Assembly: GCA_964019055.1 (NCBI GenBank)
Contig: OZ025217.1
Span: 6,066,557 to 6,130,556 of the forward strand
Source: Anthopleura xanthogrammica
Lineage: Eukaryota; Cnidaria; Anthozoa; Actiniaria; Actiniidae
Direction: 5' to 3'
DNA length: 64,000 bases
The notes beneath the pieces were generated by a model. That model saw only the letters and a program-made list of their open reading frames with translations, did no database searches and was not told where the DNA came from. A program made the position numbers and the translations under genes. Of this stretch, positions 1-12,100 are shown one piece after another (the first letter of the stretch is position 1; each line of letters opens with the position of its first letter).

Positions 1-149
1 ATTTTCAAGCCAGGCTTGTCTTAGAACCACTTGTGTCTGAAAGGTAATAACTGAAAGATCAATTTACTAGACCTGTAATTTACCAGGTTAGCACCTGTGG
101 CCATCATTCCATGATCGAATTGGAAGTTGTTGATTTTTGCAGAGGAAAA

Positions 150-305
150 TCTGAGAACCGGAAGAATAAACCTTGAAGGACAGGAGAGAACTAACAAACA
201 ACTTTACTCACATTTGACATTGAGCCCAGCAGGACTCAGACCCAGGTTGCCTTGGTGAGAGGAAAGCACTCTCATTGCTACGCCACCTGTGGTTCCCACA
301 AGCCC
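150..305 (-). repeat. tRNA-derived SINE, copy 1
   Basis: On the minus strand an A-box-like GTGGCGTAGCAATGAG (about 276-290) and a B-box-like GGGTCTGAGTCC (about 232-247) are followed by a body containing GTGAGTAAAGTTG. The same body occurs at 4560-4860 and 10570-10800. The head is Pol III-like and degenerate. Confidence 0.6.
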
Positions 306-465
306 ACATGACCCATACAAGTTTACCCAGGTGTTTGTGGCTTTTAGCAACACTCAATCATGACAATGACATGGACAATATTATGATACATGAAAACATT
401 TTGAAGGCAATATGAATGAAACAAACATTGAACTATAGTAAGTTCCATGAATAATTAATTCTTAC

Positions 466-2642
466 CTGTGGGGAAACTCCTTCCACAACATCCACCACAA
501 CCAGTGCTCCATCACACAACCTTACTGCTGTGGATACCTAGAATGTCAGAAAACCAAACATCCATTTTAGCAAACCCTGAAACAACCTCTGGGCTAACCT
601 TACAGGTATGCAAGAGTTATCTACAATAGCTGTGCTTTGTGTTAGATCCGCACAGGTTTCAATAAAAATTGATGTTTTAACTTGTTCATCACTAATTATT
701 ACAGTTGGTTTTTTCCCTTTGCATTCTCATTTTAAAAACATTATTCACACATAATATCATGCATATAAGTATTAACATAGTTTTAACAATACCTCACTAG
801 AGAAGTCCACATGACCAGGAGAGTCTATCAAATTGATCAGAAATTCTTCATTTTCTATAAAACAAATAAGTAAAAGAGCATGTAATAAGCTTGAATCCTT
901 CCAGAAGAATAACAGTGACTATATTAACATTTTATTGGAAAAAGCTGTTATAATTTATAAGTATAGTCAAACGTCACCTAATCGCCACCTCCAAACAATG
1001 GCCACCTCTACAGAATGGCCAGGAATTTTTAACTTAAACCAGATCCACATTATGGTCATCTCTCTACAACGGCCACAAAATTTTGTCCTTGGCCAATATT
1101 GCCGATGTGTAGAGGTATGATTGTATATGAAAAACAATTTTTAGGCATGTATCATATGATCAATGCAAATATAAAGTTTAATCTATCTACCTTCAGTGTA
1201 ATGTAAGGAGATAGCACTAGACTTCATTGTTATTCCTCTGATTTGCTCATCTTCTCTACTGTCCATATACCTTAGCTGTGCAGACATCACATGTATTAAT
1301 TAAGACTTAGCTAAATTATAGATAAATTATATTATCATCGTGTCATGGCAGCCATGACAGGAGGCACAACAAGGGTCTTTTTCCACTGGGAAACTGAATT
1401 CTTTCTCGCATAAATCAGATTAGACTAGATTCAATCGTTCCTGCCTCCTGTCATGGATGCCAGACATGTGATGGCTGTGCATTCAAGCCTCTATTACAGT
1501 ATAGTACATGTACACATTAACTCGTGCTGAGTCATTGCCAGTGCTCAAAATAACGGCAAGTCGACGGTCAACATCCATCCAAACTCGGTACTTGACCAGT
1601 CAAATATGGCTTTGAATGGACATGTTGACTGGTCATATTTAAAAAAATATAAATAAAATATCATACACCAGAAATCTTGGCCGGCGTATGACTGGCCATT
1701 ATTTTGAGCCCTGATTACTGGGCTACCTATGGTAGACAAGTCATAAAATAATTTCAGTTCTATGACAAATACTTCATATAAAAATTTGCTTTAAGCTAAC
1801 CATACTTAGGATTTAATGGTTAATGTTGGATGTGCAAAAAAAGGACGAGGAATCATTTCAGTGTTGTAAATTGTACATAGGATTTTTTTTGCCTTAATTA
1901 CAATTACAAAACATGTGTACATTTATATAAACAAAAATATTTAATAACTTTTATTCAACTTTTTAATTATGAATAATTCTAATTCAATATTATTATAAAG
2001 CAATAAATATATTCCCTTAATTCCATACAATAATCCCCTTACATTCATCAGGGTTTGAAATTCCCACAAGTGGCTAACTGCGAGTTAAATATTACAAATA
2101 TCAAGTAAAAAGAAATTCGCATTTTCTAGCTAGTTCCCTTTTTTAGAAAAAAATTAATAATGATAATGCAAAGAAATAAAGTCTTTGGGAAAAATTGTAT
2201 GATATGTTTTCAATAAACACTTTTTGACATGTTATCTTGTGTTTTCTCCATTTAGCTTGTAGCTGCTCCATGCACAAGATAAGTTTATGATGTCATTAAA
2301 AAAATGAAATTCTAACCCTGTTCGTGTACAAACATGAAAATTAAGATTCACGAAGCCACATAAAAGTACAATAAGATTGATGAAGAATACCTTTCCAGCC
2401 AGCCGCGACGAAATAATTCCATTACTAGCCACAAGAGCGTCTGCTAATGTAGTTTTGCCTATATAAAAAGCTACAGTTAGATAAAATCTCCAAAATAAAA
2501 TATTGAAAAACGAAAATTGAACAGCAAAAATATCTTGGTCACAATACTCACCATGGTCTACATGGGCTAAAATACAAATATTTCTGATATTTTTTGGATT
2601 TCTTTGAAGTAAAGAAATGTGCTCAGCTGAATTCGTCCTCAT
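466..2642 (-). CDS. EFL1: Elongation factor-like GTPase 1, 5' part of gene (partial, runs off the window)
   Basis: Five exons on the minus strand: 2552-2642 (start codon 2640-2642), 2391-2458, 1191-1275, 793-854 and 466-537. All have GT/AG borders and compatible phases and encode 126 residues. The protein opens with a translational-GTPase G domain: P-loop AHVDHGKTT, split by intron 1 after the first base of its last Gly codon; switch I region with RGITMKSS; and G3 DSPGHVDF. This matches the start of EFL1 (EFTUD1), which with SBDS releases eIF6 from nascent 60S ribosomal subunits in the cytoplasm. The order of exons and the RGITMKSS variant separate it from EF2. No further exon was found at 1-465, so the rest lies outside the window. 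It is divergent from PSMA4, with 213 bp between the start codons. Exon positions are seen; function is from the family. Confidence 0.93.
962..1124. repeat. MITE with imperfect terminal inverted repeats
   Basis: AGTATAGTCAAACGTC on the left is roughly inverted as AGAGGTATGATTGTAT on the right, around a TGGCCAC-rich interior. It sits in an EFL1 intron. The small ORF across it is not a gene. Confidence 0.45.
1348..1462. repeat. Short inverted repeat in EFL1 intron
   Basis: CCATGACAGGAGGCA near the left end is mirrored by TGCCTCCTGTCATGG at the right, about 115 bp overall. No coding content; probably a fold-back element. Confidence 0.45.
1539..1713. repeat. hAT-like MITE (CAGGGCTC ends), full copy
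   Basis: 175 bp with ends CAGTGCTCAAAATAA and the complement of CAGGGCTCAAAATAAT. CAGGG-type ends suggest a hAT relative; no clear target duplication is seen. A second, truncated copy starts at 6847. Confidence 0.55.
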
Positions 2643-2855
2643 TTTAAGAGATCGTATTAATAAACACCGTTAGGAAAAGAGTATAAATAATTTGTGATAT
2701 TATTGCGGTTCGTCCGCCATCTTGCTTTGAATGGTGCAATCCAAGGCCCGCGGTACTATAGTTAGCGGTATCACTGATCAAAATATGCCCAGGAGTTGGT
2801 CATTCCCAGTCCTAATCGTGTTTTGCACTGTCATTCTCCCAGAACTTCTTTCAAA
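2643..2855. promoter_or_regulatory. Shared promoter between EFL1 and PSMA4
   Basis: 213 bp separate the two divergent start codons, so both 5' UTRs and core promoters must fit here unless upstream noncoding exons exist. A YY1-like site (AAGATGGCGG on the minus strand) lies at 2714-2723 and a TATA-like TATAAAT at 2682-2688. YY1-type motifs just downstream of start sites are common in animal housekeeping promoters; use here is inferred. Confidence 0.6.
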
Positions 2856-5800
2856 ATGGTAAGAAAAATTGTCGAATTTGTACACTAAATTTATCCACTT
2901 ATAAAACTAATTCATATACATCGGCACCCGAAATATGTAGCTAAGTCTATGAGCTTCTTTTCCTAGCCTTTAGTTTGCCTTTTAGTAGAAATAAGTGCCA
3001 TTGTATCACACGTGACCGGCTGGAGTTTTTTAGCTTGAAGCTGAAAATCTCTTTCGATAAATTTTATTTTACTAATCTTGAAATCATTTTTATTGTAACA
3101 GTCTCGAAGATATGATACAAGAACGACTATCTTCTCGCCTGAAGGTACGTAGGGAGAATCATACAAACATAATACAAGCAAACTTTATTTTTTTCAAACC
3201 ATGTTGTTTGTACATGAGCTACTCGGAGGAGTAATGGGGAAGAATAAAAGGTTCAAATTCTTGTTACATCATGTTAACCTCATTAACCAGAAAATAGGAA
3301 TGTGTCATTCCCAAGAGTATCATTTATTTGAGAAGACACATGAATATGGATGCAACTCAAACAAAGAATCTTATTCTCAAGGGAATGACACATGGTCTTT
3401 AATGGGAAAATACTGGATCACAATGAATTAGGTCAATTCATCTTGAAACTGAAGTATTGGAAATAATTCTTATTACCCATGTGCATTAAGCCATAAATGA
3501 CAATATATATTGCTGAATGTAACTCCTGATAGCTCATTAAAGTAAATGTTTTAATTCTTTAGGGCGTCTATACCAGGTTGAGTATGCCATGGAGGCTATA
3601 GGTCATGCCGGCACTTGTCTAGGCATTCTAGCCAATGATGGTATTGTCCTGGCTGCAGAGCGACGTAACACGAATAAACTCTTAGATGAAGTGTTTATTT
3701 CAGAAAAGATTTATAAACTTCATGAGTAAGTCGAAATACTTTTAGAAATTATCTATCTCAAACTTATAAATAGCACTTGCAGAACTGTAAAATTTTCCAT
3801 TGTGACAAAGTAGGTTTTGGTTAAGATATTAATTAAGAAAAATGTTATGGAATGTGTTTCCTTGTCATGGAAATGCCCTGAACGTCCACCAAAACAAACT
3901 TTTTTATGAAAAGTTTTTATGCTTGTTATGGAAAAGAAGTGTAGTAAAAATGATCAGGATTCTCACGGTTAGGGCAAAGTTAATGAATTCTGAATTTTTT
4001 TCAAGGTCAGGGAATTTTGATTTTGGTCAGTGAATTTTTGCCATTTATCCAAGTCAGTTAAAAGTCAGAAAATTTCTGTCAGCCTTCACAAAACCATTTT
4101 GAATTTTGAATTATTAATTTGGCTTCCTGTGGTTGAACTATCATTTTTCGTAAAATAAGTGCACAGTATGTTCAGTGAAAAATGTACATTTTTTGGTCAG
4201 GGAAAAGTCAGGGAATTTTATTTTTCCAGATGAGTGGAAACCCTGATTATTTCATTACATATTTTTTTCAAAGCTTTTGTACAGTTATAGTTAGATTGCT
4301 CGTTATCTGGATAACACCATTAATACAAATTATATATTGTCTTATTTTTTTCTAGTGACATGGCCTGCAGCGTGGCTGGTATTACATCTGATGCCAATGT
4401 TTTGACAAACAAGTTGAGACTCATTGCTCAAAGGTTGGTGTATATCTACGTGTAGCAACTTAAGAAATAAATATTGGAATAATAATATTAAACAACACAG
4501 ATTCAAAAGTAATTTTTCAAATTCAGATTTTATACAGGCATACCCTGAAACAGCCTCTGAGCTGATCAAATTCAGTGCATAGCTATAACTCACAGATTGA
4601 CCCTTGAACAACCTCTGGGCTGTTCAAAGTCAGGGCACAGCCAACTCACAGATTGAATTGGAGTTTAGTGTGTATGGTTTAGTGGAGGGAGGAAAACTGT
4701 ATAGCCCATAGAAAAACCCATAGAAAAACCCTCTAATCAAGGGAGAGACCCAACGAACTCTACTCACATGTGATGCAGAGTCTGCATTGGAATCAAACCC
4801 AAGACCCCAGAGGCAAGAGACAAGTAATGTATACTACCACTATGTCGCCCCTTGATTCCCTTAATGCCATCTCGGAAATCATCTTAAACAATCTGATATT
4901 ATCTCAGTGTCTTTTATCCACAAGATTCCATGTAGTGCATTCCAGTGGCACAGTGTGACTATATAGCAGTGCTTGTTTATTTGAAAGGTCAATTGTAGGA
5001 AAACATTTTTCTTAATCTCAGGTATCAATTAGAATATCAAGAACCAATTCCCTGTGAACAGATGGTCAGTTCCCTGTGCGACTTAAAACAAGCTTACACT
5101 CAGTTTGGTGGTAAGTAGATTTAATTACAGTGCAAATCGAAAAACCGTAGGAACCTATAAATATTCCAGGAATGTTCTATTGTTCTTTGGCCAATCAGAA
5201 ATGACTCCTTAACCACAAGATGATGGAAAGATAAAAATAACGCTTCTGATTGGTTAAGAAACATTCTTAAAATATTTCTAGGTGGCCACGATTTTTCGAT
5301 TCACACTGTAACAGCACTAATGTATGTTGAAACCTTCATGTTAGTTAACCTTCATCGGTTGTTAATTAACCAGTTAGTCAGATGCATGTACCCTACTGTA
5401 GTATTTGACGATTCCGCCATGTTTCAAGTTTGAGCCCTGTATGTAGATTTCACTGCTACCTGCAGGATGGCTTGATTGGTAGGAATTGAACCAGATTGAT
5501 ATTTTGTGACATGGGAGGTCATGGATTCAAGCCCCAGTCGGACCAACACTCAGGGTCTTGAAATGACTGAGTAGGTCTTAATCGCTTTTATTCGACTGAA
5601 AAATCTGCAAATGTTAGAGACCTTCTCATGGCTCAAATGGCCACACATTTAAGATGGTAGTCATGTCTTCTTATTTAGAGATGTTAAACATGGTGGATCA
5701 CAACATTTAGTACATGTATCTGCTATACCTTTTTCAGGTCTTCGGCCATTTGGTGTGTCTATACTATATGTGGGTTGGGACAAACATTATGGCTTTCAGT

Positions 5801-8112
5801 TGTACCAGAGTGATCCCAGTGGCAACTACAGTGGATGGAAAGCAACTTGCATTGGCAATAACAGTGTGGTTAGTCATGATCTTTAGCTACATGTAGTATT
5901 ATACTGGGCCCAGTTGTATAAAGGGTGAATAGTGCTATCCAATGGATAAATCTTATCCAGTGGATACATTTATTGGATAACAGCATCAACTTATCCACTG
6001 GATAAGGATTTATCCATCGGATAGCGCTATTCACCCTTTGTACAACCGGGTCCAGTAGAGCAGTTAGGGAAAATATACTAAAGTCCCCTTCACGGTTCCC
6101 TGTGTCATCTTGAAAGGTAGCCATGGCTTTGCAGCAAAGCAAGATCAATGGTGAGCTTGCAATGATAGAGACGTGAATAATTGTCCAAGGTGTTAAGAAT
6201 GTTATCTATCATTGCAAGGTCACCTCATGTCTCACTTCAATGTACTGTAAAAGCACAGCTAGTCTTTCAAGATGCCACAGGTAACTGTGAAGGAGACTAT
6301 TATAGCATATAAAGCAGTTGAGCTACTAAGGAAGGCCCTGGGCCCTTGTCTCAGCCTTATACATACATCACTTATTATCCATATCAGCGTAACCATAGTT
6401 ACATGGTTATATTTTCATTATGTTATTTAAACCTTGTGACTGAATTGATTGTACAAAAAAATAAAAGGGAAACCATTTTGGTGTTATGGTAATGTAACAT
6501 GTACAGTACTGTACATGGGGTAAGTCAGTATGGTTCGGTCAGTAATATACTAGTAAGTGAAACATGAGCTCACTTCCTCAACTCTGGGACCCATGCTATC
6601 AAGTCTGGGCATGAATCACTTCATTCTTAGGATCCAATGGGCAATTTTCAAATGTAACATTCTGAATTTGTAAATTGTATATTCAAGGCTGCCGTGTCAA
6701 TGCTCAAACAAGAGTACAAAGAAGATGCCGTGGTACTCAAAGATGCTCTACAACTGTCAATCAAAGTCCTTAGTAAGACCTTAGATGTCACAAAACTTAC
6801 CCCTGATAAAGGTATGTATATACATTGGTGTACATTAAAATTAATACAGGGCTCAAAATAATGGCCAGTCAACGGTCAATGTCCGGCCAAATTTGGTACT
6901 TGACTGCATGGTTAAATATGGTTTTGAATGGACATGTTGACTGGTCATATTTGAAAAAAAATAATAATAAAATATCATGTGCCAGACATCTTGAATGGTG
7001 TAGGACTGGCTAAATGGATAAATCCTTATCCAGTGAATAAGTCTATGCTGTATGTTATCCAATAAATTTATCCACCGGATAAGACTTATCCATCGGATAG
7101 CGCTATTCACCCTTCGTACAACTGGACCCTGCAATATAAACTTGAGGGGGACCTTCTAGTGGTTGGTTTGTTGCCTAAGACTACATGTTAATTGATTTTA
7201 CATAATAATGCATCAGATTGCAGGAAAATAATATTTTGGGTGCTCAGTGCATCAGGGTTGATAATAGCATTTTGACTGTCTCAATTGACCTTTGTTAGAA
7301 AAACTAATCCAAATACAAGGATTTTGACAGAGATCTGAATAAGCAATATAATTAAGAGATTGCTCTGAAATTGAGGATGGAAGAGAGAAAATTATTACAA
7401 TCATGTATTTTCTTATTAGAATTTGGTGTTTCTTTTGTTATTCTTGTTATACTGTAAAGTTATATAAGAATACCAAAACAAATACAAAATTATAAATAAA
7501 TACATCACTAGAGAGTTTTATTTTATGTAAAAATTATATTTATAAGCGAATTTATGTAAAAGATAAATACCAAGAATGGAGGCAATACATATGAGTCCTA
7601 AGACCCAAGGGCTTTATAGGGCTGCTTGTTATAGACCCCCATGTCAGAATGCAGCTCAATTTGGAGGACAAAACAATAGATCCCAATTCTCAGGAGATTG
7701 AAATTATTTTGTTTTGACCTCAAAATTGAGCTGCTTTGATGTCACATAAAAGGGGTCTATTGCCAACATTCAAGGTGCAGTATTTATTTATCTTATTGTA
7801 TATCTAGTGCGGTTTTCACAACACAGCAATTAATCCCAGGAGAAAATAGTGTGATAATGTTGACGCACAGGCATCTCATTTTAGTGAGCATGCAAAGATT
7901 ATAATTATGTTACTATATGGCAACTAGTATATTATATTCCTGCTCATCATATTTTTTTTGTTTTAGTTGAAATAGCAACATTAACCAGAGAGGATGGCAA
8001 GACATTCCTTAGGATCCTAAAATCCAAGGAGGTAGAACAGTTGATTGCATTAAATGAGGAAGAAAATAAAAAAGCAGAAGAAACAAAGAAGGCATCAAGT
8101 AAAACACAATAG
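2856..8112 (+). CDS. PSMA4: 20S proteasome subunit alpha type-4
   Basis: Eight coding exons: 2856-2858 (ATG only), 3102-3144, 3563-3725, 4356-4433, 5022-5110, 5738-5868, 6688-6811 and 7967-8112. All have GT/AG borders and consistent phases, giving 777 nt and 258 residues (the human protein has about 261). The N-terminus [15 protein letters not shown] is the alpha-subunit signature. It is followed by [12 protein letters not shown], then [19 protein letters not shown] and a Lys/Glu-rich C-terminal tail. Alpha-4 is a structural, non-catalytic member of the outer ring of the 20S core. The first exon encoding only the initiator Met is unusual but has a good donor. Introns contain SINEs and MITEs, listed separately. 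The stop codon is followed within a base by sequence that also occurs at 18178, the edge of the neighbouring duplication. Confidence 0.95.
4560..4860 (-). repeat. tRNA-derived SINE, copy 2, in PSMA4 intron
   Basis: The minus strand shows an A-box-like GCGACATAGTGGTAG and a B-box-like GGGTTTGATTCC, then a body with GTGAGTAGAGTTCGTTGG and AATCTGTGAGTTGGC. It is the same family as 150-305, and more complete at the 3' end. Confidence 0.6.
5127..5309. repeat. MITE with ACAGTGCAAATCGAAAAA ends
   Basis: About 183 bp; the left ACAGTGCAAATCGAAAAA is inverted as TTTTTCGATTCACACTGT on the right. It lies in the intron after PSMA4 exon 5. A related left end occurs near 24078 in the copy-B PLP-enzyme intron. 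Confidence 0.6.
5463..5700 (+). repeat. tRNA-derived SINE, second family
   Basis: The A-box-like TGGCTTGATTGGTAGG and B-box-like GGATTCAAGCCCC are followed by GACCAACACTCAGGGTCTT and an ACTGAG motif. The same family appears near 30780, 51920 and 59519. Confidence 0.6.
5904..6055. repeat. TATCCA-type palindromic MITE
   Basis: 152 bp, nearly a perfect fold-back. The ends CTGGGCCCAGTTGTA and the complement CTGGACCCGGTTGTAC surround repeats of TTATCCACTGGATAA. It is flanked by TA on both sides (5902-5903, 6056-6057), consistent with a TA target duplication. Confidence 0.7.
6079..6300. repeat. TAGTCCC MITE family, copy in PSMA4 intron
   Basis: The left end AAGTCCCCTTCACGGTTCCC and the inverted right end GTAACTGTGAAGGAGACT enclose CATCTTGAAAGG and its complement. 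Related copies lie near 8447, 12139, 18508 and 21513. Confidence 0.6.
6847..7133. repeat. Composite of two truncated MITEs
   Basis: 6847-7012 is the left part of the CAGGGCTC element seen at 1539-1713. At 7013 it joins directly to the right half of the TATCCA element of 5904-6055, ending GCGCTATTCACCC. It looks like insertion followed by deletion. Confidence 0.55.
7631..7761. repeat. Imperfect inverted repeat in the last PSMA4 intron
   Basis: ATAGACCCCCATGTCA and its inverted partner TGTCACATAAAAGGGGTC enclose GCAGCTCAATTTGG and its complement. The rest of 7140-7966 is AT-rich intron with nothing else recognisable. Confidence 0.5.
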
Positions 8113-8280
8113 TAATTGTAATTTACACAGTTCCAAAAAATGGTGTTTGTGCAACAGTTTTAGTAGATACAGAAAAGAAACACTTTGAAAAACCTCTTTT
8201 CTGTATGCTTTTTGTCATTCTTTCATGTTCAGTGCACAAATACATGATTGTATAATGTAACTACTGTCAGTATCGAATTG

Positions 8281-8286
8281 AATAAA
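8281..8286 (+). terminator. PSMA4 polyadenylation signal
   Basis: AATAAA lies 169 bp after the PSMA4 stop codon. It is repeated at 18343-18348 in the duplicated copy of this 3' UTR. Confidence 0.65.
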
Positions 8287-8446
8287 ACCAGTATTAGTCA
8301 CTTTACAGCTGTTTTGGGTTAAAATTTAGACAATGAAGAAAGTAGATAAAAAGTTCAGAGTGTTTCTTTTGTTTTTGTAACCTCAGAAGGATGCAACTCA
8401 TTTTCTCACCTCTTTGCTGCTATCCATAAAATTTACACTTTTGGCT

Positions 8447-8642
8447 AATAGTCCCTTTCACAGTTCCCTTTGCCATCTTGAAAGGTAGCTGTGCATTTTA
8501 ATTGAAGCACGACATGAGTTGACCTTGCAATGATATATACCTTTTTTAACATCTTGGACAATTATTAAATGTCTTTATCATTGCAAGGTCACCTGATGTC
8601 TCATTTAAGATGGCACAGCTAGGGAGATTGTGAAGGGAATAT
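8447..8642. repeat. TAGTCCC MITE family, copy
   Basis: TAGTCCCTTTCACAGTTCCC at the left; the right end has AAGATGGCACAGCTAGGG and GTGAAGGGAATA. It is shared with 18508-18692 through the segmental duplication. Confidence 0.6.
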
Positions 8643-9060
8643 CTTCGATTGCATATTACTTCATTGCGGCCTCCCAGGGGAGTGTTGGTACCATTTCACA
8701 AAAGATTTCTCAAACGGCACCAAAATGGCCGCCATGTTTTTGTCTTTTGACTCTTGATAATTCTTGCAACCCATCAATTCAGAGTGTGATTGTGCAGTCA
8801 GTGTCTGTGCATGAATACATTATGTCAACTAACTCCTATAATTGTATGGGGTTCCCAATCTTAGCTTGTGATGGCCTCCAGAGTATCCTATCCTGGGGGA
8901 AGTATGCTGAAAGGTTGCCTTCATGCAGAAACTAAAGATAACACCACCCCATTGTTAGCTCTAACTTCCAATTTAGTTACCATGGGAATGACTGAAACAA
9001 GTCCGAACTTGAGCAACACTAGTAAACCTTTGATTCAAATATTGGAGTATCTGGGAACAT

Positions 9061-9066
9061 TTTATT
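9061..9066 (-). terminator. Polyadenylation signal, PLP enzyme copy A
   Basis: AATAAA on the minus strand, about 40 bp after the stop codon at 9107-9109. The same signal is at 19121-19126 in copy B. Confidence 0.55.
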
Positions 9067-9106
9067 TTTTCAATGTTAAAATATATTACAATGAATTGTG
9101 TTCGTT

Positions 9107-12100
9107 TTATCCATGTGCTTTGATAATATCTTTGATCTTTTCAATACTAATATTACCACCACATGACAGTATTGCCACAGTCTTGCCGACATGCTGTTCT
9201 TTAGTCTTGATGTATGATGCTACAGCTATACCTGCAGAACCCTCTATAATCTAAAATCCAAAAACTGGTGTAAGGGAGACATTTTGAACTTTGTTATAGA
9301 AATAAAAAATGCATACAGGGATAGGTAAAACATTACCCTGGCCTTCTCTTGCTCCAGTCTGGCCTCAAGCTCACAGAACGAGAGGACCTCTGGCACACAG
9401 GGTAGCATATTGAGAGACGTGTTTAAGGTTTTACTATGGGCGCTTCAGCTTAATTTCCTCCATCAAATCAACATGTCATTTGGGAATACTGAATGTAGTT
9501 GTGGCAGTCAGTGAGTGATGGTGTCATACAAACTAGCCTGCATAGCAGTGCTTTTGTTTTTTTAGGGGGAGGGGGAGGGGAAAGGGAGCTCCCTCCCTCC
9601 TCCCCAGTCCCCCCCCAAAAAAAAGCGCTGTTACACAGGCTACATACAAACCAGTGGGAAAGTGCTACAGACTGTAACTCTGTCATAAGCATCACCATCC
9701 TCGCCACCATCATCTGGTTAACCATATGTATCAAGTACATCATTCTTACCTTGTGATGGTGTTCCATGACATTGTATATTGCTTTACTGATTTCCTCTTC
9801 TGTCACTACCACCCACTGGTCAACAACCATTTTGCACAGATCAAATGTTACCTTAAACAAATATATTTTAACACAATTGGTGAATATGAGACAACAACCG
9901 CAACAGGGCCTCAGCAGGGGGAGGCCTTGGGGGCCCAGTCCCCCAATAATTTTGGATGTACTGCATAATATTGAACACTGAAAACTTTAGGTCTGTTACT
10001 AAAAATACTTTTGACCTAGCCCCACAGAATATTTTTTTGCCTTGCTAAATATTTATTAGGCAATCCAGTGGACTATATTACAAATGCTGCATTTTGATTG
10101 GCTCCTGAATACATGTAAATAACAACTATGAAACCATGAATGATAACCCACTAGAAAAGACAAGGTTCCAAGTCAGATCGTTGCCATTTTGCCCAGTTCT
10201 TCTTCGAGATTCCATCCAAACACATGACTTAAATAAATTCTGAACAGTTTGATTGATGGAAGAGAATTGGCAAATTTGCACAACAATAACAACAAAGTTG
10301 AGCGCATAGCAATGAAATACAGTAGGTGGTAATACTTGAAACTCACCGCTCCTTGCTCCACACCACCAGCAGTTCCATCTGACAAAGTGTCCTTGTATGG
10401 CATTTCTATTATCTTGCCAGCTTTTTGTGATTCTGACATAACAGGAGACTGGTCTGTCTCACATCCAATGACCTATAGTTAGATCAAAAATAGAATCAAG
10501 CTTATGGTTTATAACCAGGAGAACACAACCAATGTATGCTTATCCATGCAATCAAACTTCGATTCTATATGGGAATCATTAAAGGTGGGCCAGGTTCAAT
10601 TCTCAGACTCTGCATCCCCCCTGTACATGAGTATCACTATCAGTATGTTTGGTATCTCCCTTTATTTTCAGAGGATGTTTCTCAGTGTTCTCCAGTTTTC
10701 CTCCCTCTTCAAACTAAATTCCAATTCAATCTGTGAGTTAGCCCTGCCCTAACTTATATCAGCCCAGAGGCTGTTTCAGCAGGGCAATGTTGATAAAATT
10801 GTAATTCATTGTTGTTGTTTTTTTGATTTTTGTAATGGAAGAACAATAAGCAAAACTGTTCAAAGAGTAAACAGTCAGGCAAATGTTTTGCGTGGGATAG
10901 ACATAACAGGTTTCTATGGTTTTCAGGCCCCTTGGAGAAAGAGGGGGTGGGAAGTCTTAAACCCCCCCACTTTTTGCTCTAAAACTTGCCATTGTAAGAT
11001 TTTGAATTGGATTAAAAAACTTGAGTCCTGTGGCCCTGCATGCGAAAGTAAAAATTATAGCCCACTCCCTCCCTCCCTCCCTCCCCTCCCCCCCCCCCCC
11101 CCCCCCCCAGGCCCTGGTCTACACTACAAAACTACAAATTACATGATGTGCGAGTGTCTGCTTTAGCCTTCATTGCAGACGTTTTATGTGGCACATAAAA
11201 CGCCTGCAACAGAGGCTATACAGTAATGTCTGCATGATATTATGGTATAATACTGTATATTGTCTCATCAACATGAAGCAACCTGCATGCTGATGGCTAT
11301 ATAGCTACTTCATATCTAGAGCATTCCTATTTTAATGTGTCTCTGTAACTGGCAATTAAGACATTATACAATCATAGGATTTTATGTACCTTGATGCTGG
11401 GTTTTACAGACTTGAGATAAGCTGCCATACCACCGATGATACCCCCTCCACCCACAGCTACAAACAATACATCAATTGCAGGGAGGTCTTGGTAAAGCTC
11501 ATACCTGAAATAATAATTTATTATTTTTGATAGATTTCTATGCATTTATAAGTTAATTATTGATGGAAGAAATTTATTAAGCAAACTCCCCCCCCCCCCC
11601 TCCCTCTCTCTCTCTCTCTTTTAAGACAACACTATATAAAGAAATGATCTTAAAACTCACATACCCTAAAGCACCTTGACCAGCTATGACATCCCAGTCA
11701 TTTGAGGGTGAAATGTAGGGAATTCCTTTTTCCTAAATAAAAAAATCCCAACGAGGTATGTTAGTGATTATTTCAAGCCCATTTGAACTGAACTGTAAAA
11801 AGGAGTATCATCTAGAATCCATAGGTATCCTGCGACCTTCCTCACCTTACTGACAGCTCTTGCCTTTGCTTCGGCTTCAGCACAAGTAGAACCATACTGT
11901 ACAACAGTGGAGCCAAACTGCTCTATCATCTTGCGCTTGAAATCCTCTGCCATCTCTGGTACATAGATCACTCCCTTAATCCCCAGTACATGCATTGCCT
12001 TGGACTACACAAGATTGATTAAATAGAATGATTTTGTAATAATATACAGTAAGTATTATTTAAAAATGCAATACAAATGTGTACTTCTAGATAAAATCTA

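Noticed and set aside
8630..9254. Two plus-strand ORFs of 101 and 128 residues, mirrored at 18679-19314
   Set aside because: The second overlaps the antisense of the last PLP-enzyme exon; the first is 3' flank without coding features.
9339..9435. Possible extra PLP-enzyme exon between exons 7 and 8
   Set aside because: Exon 7 (ending Lys) and exon 8 join in phase 0 and match the family without additional sequence.
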